From Acidobacteriota bacterium (lineage in GTDB: Bacteria; Acidobacteriota; Terriglobia; Terriglobales; Acidobacteriaceae): a stretch of DNA of 64,000 nucleotides. The stretch spans positions 63,762 to 127,761 of the forward strand of contig QIBA01000030.1 in the NCBI GenBank assembly GCA_003225175.1. The letters are read 5' to 3'. The position numbers and the translations under genes were made by a program. The notes below the pieces were generated by a model, which had not been told where the DNA came from, did not search any database, and worked only from the letters and a program-made list of their open reading frames with translations. Of this stretch, positions 61,209 through 64,000 are shown in pieces (positions within the stretch are counted from its first letter, which is position 1; every line of letters begins with the position of its first letter).

Positions 61209-62948
61209 CTATTTTGAATTTAGGAGCACCAGGCTCACGCCGTTGGTCCAGCCAAATCCTACGACGTTCGTCTTGTACCCGGCTGAGACCTGGGCCTGAG
61301 TGGAGCGCGTAGTTACGTCATATTTCTCGCGAATCGTCTGATCGCGCTTGAAGTTGTCGTAGACGTCGGAGACGAACTCTTCCGCGATACGGTCAGCCTC
61401 TTGATTGAATCCGTAGCGCCGTAGTCCCTCTACGGGAATCAACTGCAGCGGTGCCCAACCATACGGCAGATCCCATTGCATGCCGGTGACGCGATCGCTC
61501 ATCGCAATGCCGCCGGCATGTTCGAAGTGACTTAGATTGCGCGCCACGGCTTGCGCCTGTTCAGGACTCGCGAGGCCGGCCCAGAGCGGATAGAAGGTGG
61601 TGGCGTAGTAGTAGTTCGACTGGCGGTCATGCAGGAAGTCGTAATCGAAGTACATTCCTGCCTGCGCGTTCCAGAAATATTTGTTGACCGCCTGTTTCCG
61701 GTTTTCGGCGACTTGCTTCCATTTGGCCGCCTCCTCCGATCGTCCCAGCATCTCTGCCATTTGCGCGAGATCCTGCTCGGCTTTATAAAGCAAGCTGTTC
61801 AGGCAAACGGGAGCATAGTGATGAGTGGATCCGCTGTACGGCCCAAAACGGAACGAGATATCGAATCCTGACTCGCGCATTGCGCGATCGCCCTTGTAAT
61901 AATCACGAGCCAGGCTTACGCGTTTGGCTTCCGAGCAATGCCGCGCTCCGGAGGTGGTTGCGTCCTGGATTGCGCAGACCTCAACCTGGAACTGAGGACC
62001 GGTCTGCGCTGACCTCCTGTCGCCATCTGAGCCTACGTATCCTTGGGCAGCGTCGTCGTCTATGGCGAGCAAGCTGCTGGTTACGTCGGAGTAGTAGGTA
62101 GGATCATCTCCCATTTCAGGAACCGGACCTTCCCCGAGATCGAAGTAGCGAGAGAGGCCGGTGTTTCCCGCGAGCTTCGGCTCCTGCGTCCAGAGCTGGT
62201 GATCGCGGACGGCATAGGCGTAGGCGCGGGCAAGCCATTTCTGGTCCGCGAGTGGCTTCGATTGTTTCTGCGCCGCCTGATAGAAATCCAGGATCATCGA
62301 GGTAAGAAACGGCGGCTGCGAGCGCGTGAAGTAATACGTCCGATTCGCGTTGAGAATGGCGCCGTAATGCTCGATCTCGAAGAAGAAGTTGTCGATCATG
62401 TTGCCGGCCAGCTCGAGCATGCCGTCTTGCACCAGGCCGCGGATGATGAAGTAGCTGTCCCAACCGTACATCTCGTTGAACCGTCCGCCCGGGACAACGT
62501 ACGGATTCGGCAGATACAAGAGCCCCGGCGGTTGAACTTCTGAGACTTTCACGTCGCCCATCTTCTGAATCGGCCGTGGCAGCTTTACTACGCGGTTGCC
62601 GCACTTCGATTCGAGCGCTTGAACGGCCGGCGGCGTCGGGATATCGGCTGGTATGTACAGCACCGGCTTGGTGGTTAGTTTGGTGTCGACCAGGGAGCCG
62701 CATTCAGTCTGGGAGCGGCGAAGGGTAGTCCAGGCAGAATGGATGTAGTCTTTGAGCTCTTTGACCTGTGCCGCGCTCAGCGGATGTGAACTGGCAGTAC
62801 CCTGAGCGTCCGCTGACTGCGCCATGGAGCAGACGGACAGCAGGCAAACGGCGACGAATATGCGAGCCCAATCGCCAGAGCGTTGCAACAGGCTGATACT
62901 TTCCTTTGGCTGTGCATGCGTGAATATCCAAGATGCGCGCTGATCCAT
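61209..62948 (-). CDS. treA: Periplasmic trehalase (GH37)
   Basis: A 579-residue exported alpha,alpha-trehalase, hydrolysing trehalose to two glucoses. Signal peptide after a ~25-residue N-terminal segment (ARIFVAVCLLSVCSMAQSAD). GH37 signatures are present: PGGRFNEMYGWDSYF (~151-165) and QWDLPYGWAPLQ (~488-499), plus GYVGSDGDRRSAQTGPQFQ-like SESGWD equivalent (ESGFDISFRFG). ATG 62948 is chosen over TTG 62963; no clear Shine-Dalgarno at either. Single-gene transcript. Length is near E. coli TreA (565). Confidence 0.93.
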   Translation of the reverse strand: MDQRASWIFTHAQPKESISLLQRSGDWARIFVAVCLLSVCSMAQSADAQGTASSHPLSAAQVKELKDYIHSAWTTLRRSQTECGSLVDTKLTTKPVLYIPADIPTPPAVQALESKCGNRVVKLPRPIQKMGDVKVSEVQPPGLLYLPNPYVVPGGRFNEMYGWDSYFIIRGLVQDGMLELAGNMIDNFFFEIEHYGAILNANRTYYFTRSQPPFLTSMILDFYQAAQKQSKPLADQKWLARAYAYAVRDHQLWTQEPKLAGNTGLSRYFDLGEGPVPEMGDDPTYYSDVTSSLLAIDDDAAQGYVGSDGDRRSAQTGPQFQVEVCAIQDATTSGARHCSEAKRVSLARDYYKGDRAMRESGFDISFRFGPYSGSTHHYAPVCLNSLLYKAEQDLAQMAEMLGRSEEAAKWKQVAENRKQAVNKYFWNAQAGMYFDYDFLHDRQSNYYYATTFYPLWAGLASPEQAQAVARNLSHFEHAGGIAMSDRVTGMQWDLPYGWAPLQLIPVEGLRRYGFNQEADRIAEEFVSDVYDNFKRDQTIREKYDVTTRSTQAQVSAGYKTNVVGFGWTNGVSLVLLNSK

Positions 62949-63375
62949 GAATTCAGTTGTCAAAGTGGTTTTCCCGGTTCATGATTCTCTCAGATGGTGT
63001 CGGCAAATCAATCCGAAAACGGTAACTGTAATAACAAAGTGGTTAACCCTCCCACCTTCGCTCAGGAGCGACGGCCTCGCCCACTGGCACAAAACCAATT
63101 CGCTGTTAATTCACTGTTAATTCACTGCCTCTTTCTTGATCGCCAGTACTGACGCGGACTTCCCGCGGGATAAAAAAATTCGCTGTTTTTTTCGCTGATA
63201 TTTTCGCTGTTATGTGACGTAACAGCGAATTAACAGTGAATTTTGCAGAGCAGACTCCAAACCACGAAAATTAACTATTTGGTACTAAGGCGCGTTTTTG
63301 GGCCAATCAAAACCGCTGCAGCGCTCCCTTTTAGTTATGGTGGGGTGAAAGAACTCCAGCTATGGCGGCTCGGGA
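62949..63375. other. Spacer with TTCGCTGTTA repeats
   Basis: No gene recognised. The block 63097-63243 consists of repeated words TTCGCTGTTA/TTCACTGTTAA: AATTCGCTGTTAATTCACTG (63098-63117) with inverted partner AACAGCGAATTAACAGTGAA (63221-63240) and several TTCGCTG words between (63179-63210). Confidence 0.7.
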
Positions 63376-63723
63376 ATGACTCGGAAAAAAAAGGGACAGG
63401 CGCGGGTGCAAAAGGTAAACTCCCGCGGACTCTGGATCGCGCCAGAACTGGAAAGAACGATTAAGGGTGAACGTGGACGCCGTGGTCTGGTCGATCCGCC
63501 CTACGGTTATTATCTGCAGCTCGCTGATATCGCTCTGAAGTCGCCGACGCCTTCGAACTCTGGCCCCAGTCCTTTTCCCATTACCGAATGGCCGGCACTG
63601 ACGGCTCCCAAGCCTCCTAAACCCCGGTTGCCAAAACCGCCGAAGAGCCCCAAGCGTCCTCGTCCTAATCTGCCGAAACCGCCTAAGTCAGACCGGCCCA
63701 AGCCGGCGGGACGCGAAAAATAG
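63376..63723 (+). CDS. Pro/Lys-rich small hypothetical protein
   Basis: A 115-residue frame with a basic start (MTRKKKGQARVQKV), a short possibly folded part RGLWIAPELERTIKGERGRR followed by DPPYGYYLQLADIAL (~18-53), and a C-terminal half of repeated Pro-Lys/Arg blocks (KPPKPRLPKPPKSPKRPRP). No family recognised. ATG 63376 has GGGA directly upstream. The stop abuts the convergent EF-G gene (63723/63725). The low-complexity tail makes coding status less certain. Confidence 0.5.
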   Translation: MTRKKKGQARVQKVNSRGLWIAPELERTIKGERGRRGLVDPPYGYYLQLADIALKSPTPSNSGPSPFPITEWPALTAPKPPKPRLPKPPKSPKRPRPNLPKPPKSDRPKPAGREK

Positions 63724-63724
63724 C

Positions 63725-64000
63725 TTATTCCTCCACCTCTACCAGTTCGCCGCGCTCCGCTTTGGCCGCCGCAATGATTTTTTCCTGCAGGGCCGCGGGC
63801 ACGATGTCGTAATGGTGCATCTCCATGGAGAAGCTGCCGCGACCTTGCGTCATTGAGGTGAGATCGACGCCATACGACAGCATCTCCGCCATGGGGACTT
63901 CTGCTTTTACCACGGTAATTCCACCTTTGTTGTCCATACCCTGAATGCGGCCACGGCGGGAATTTAAATCGCCCATGATACTGCCGGCGAACTCGTCAGG
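63725..64000 (-). CDS. Elongation factor G family protein, 3' end only
   Basis: The frame enters from beyond the window (its N-terminal side) and ends at 63725. The visible ~91 residues are EF-G domains IV-V: FAGSIMGDLNSRRGRIQGMD, then ITVVKAEVPMAEMLSYGVDL, TSMTQGRGSFSMEMHHYDIV. The GSFSMEMHHYDIVP variant (versus ATYSMEFDHYEEVP in canonical FusA) suggests an EF-G2 or EF-G-like paralogue. ATG 63974-63976 is internal, not the start. Confidence 0.85.
   Translation of the reverse strand, partial: PDEFAGSIMGDLNSRRGRIQGMDNKGGITVVKAEVPMAEMLSYGVDLTSMTQGRGSFSMEMHHYDIVPAALQEKIIAAAKAERGELVEVEE

Noticed and set aside
63243-63464. Plus-strand 73-codon frame beginning in the TTCGCTG repeat
   Set aside because: Overlaps the 63376 gene in another frame and starts inside repeat sequence.

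Overview
The window is about 57% G+C, densely coded and free of rRNA or recognisable tRNA genes. The protein set suggests a free-living Gram-negative soil bacterium of the Acidobacteriota (Terriglobia/'Koribacter'-like). Pointers are large BNR-repeat sortilin-type secreted proteins, BBP2-type porin next to amt-glnK, PilZ and SpoIIE-type regulators, frequent TTG/GTG starts, and low-complexity palindromic 'word' repeats between genes. The phylum assignment is inference from gene content and style, not from a marker-gene tree.

Layout. 1-11 kb: the end of a GAF/pseudo-histidine-kinase/receiver protein, MATE exporter, VIT-family transporter, rmuC, glnS, a lone oligopeptide-type ABC ATPase, a plsC-like acyltransferase and folC. 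11-15 kb: a tight minus-strand operon nadD-rsfS-methyltransferase-rlmH-cobO-accD, genes overlapping by 1-4 nt or abutting. 15-30 kb: mfd, galU, nadC, trmFO and a PilZ protein on plus; then a sugar-binding lipoprotein, FtsX-type permease, xseA, DUF2905, a metallophosphoesterase, acyP-apt and efp on minus. 30-36 kb: a 1118-residue BNR-repeat secreted protein and two tandem paralogous membrane-anchored coiled-coil proteins of unknown function. 36-43 kb: a plus-strand operon for the CoA-dependent aerobic anthranilate (2-aminobenzoate) route: fused monooxygenase/old-yellow-enzyme, a decayed short-chain dehydrogenase, enoyl-CoA hydratase, acyl-CoA dehydrogenase, benzoate-type CoA ligase and a RidA-like protein. 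43-54 kb: SpoIIE-type phosphatase, purD, an OmpA-like protein, then rsmG-parA-parB with four parS sites (a chromosome-segregation locus, usually origin-proximal), polA and a ROK sugar kinase. 54-64 kb: a GxxExxY nuclease-like mobile unit, a START-like secreted protein, hydroxypyruvate isomerase, the porin-amt-glnK nitrogen cluster, periplasmic trehalase, a small Pro/Lys-rich protein and the 3' end of an EF-G gene.

The most unusual structure is a family of elements bounded by inverted AACACGGAGG/CCTCCGTGTT ends. One complete copy (54829-55336) encloses a GxxExxY gene with an intact PD-(D/E)xK-type motif. A 183-bp copy downstream of parB keeps the same ends plus what looks like the last codons of that gene. 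Three 150-bp tandem units and one inverted unit flank the complete copy. Read together they look like an autonomous nuclease-bearing element with short non-autonomous derivatives that sit just after stop codons. A second oddity is a direct duplication of parA 3' end + repeat + parS on both sides of a 91-residue membrane protein gene between parA and parB. Other points: a histidine-kinase-like protein whose phospho-acceptor His is Arg, an EF-P with Asn at the modified-Lys position, and a truncated dehydrogenase inside the anthranilate operon.
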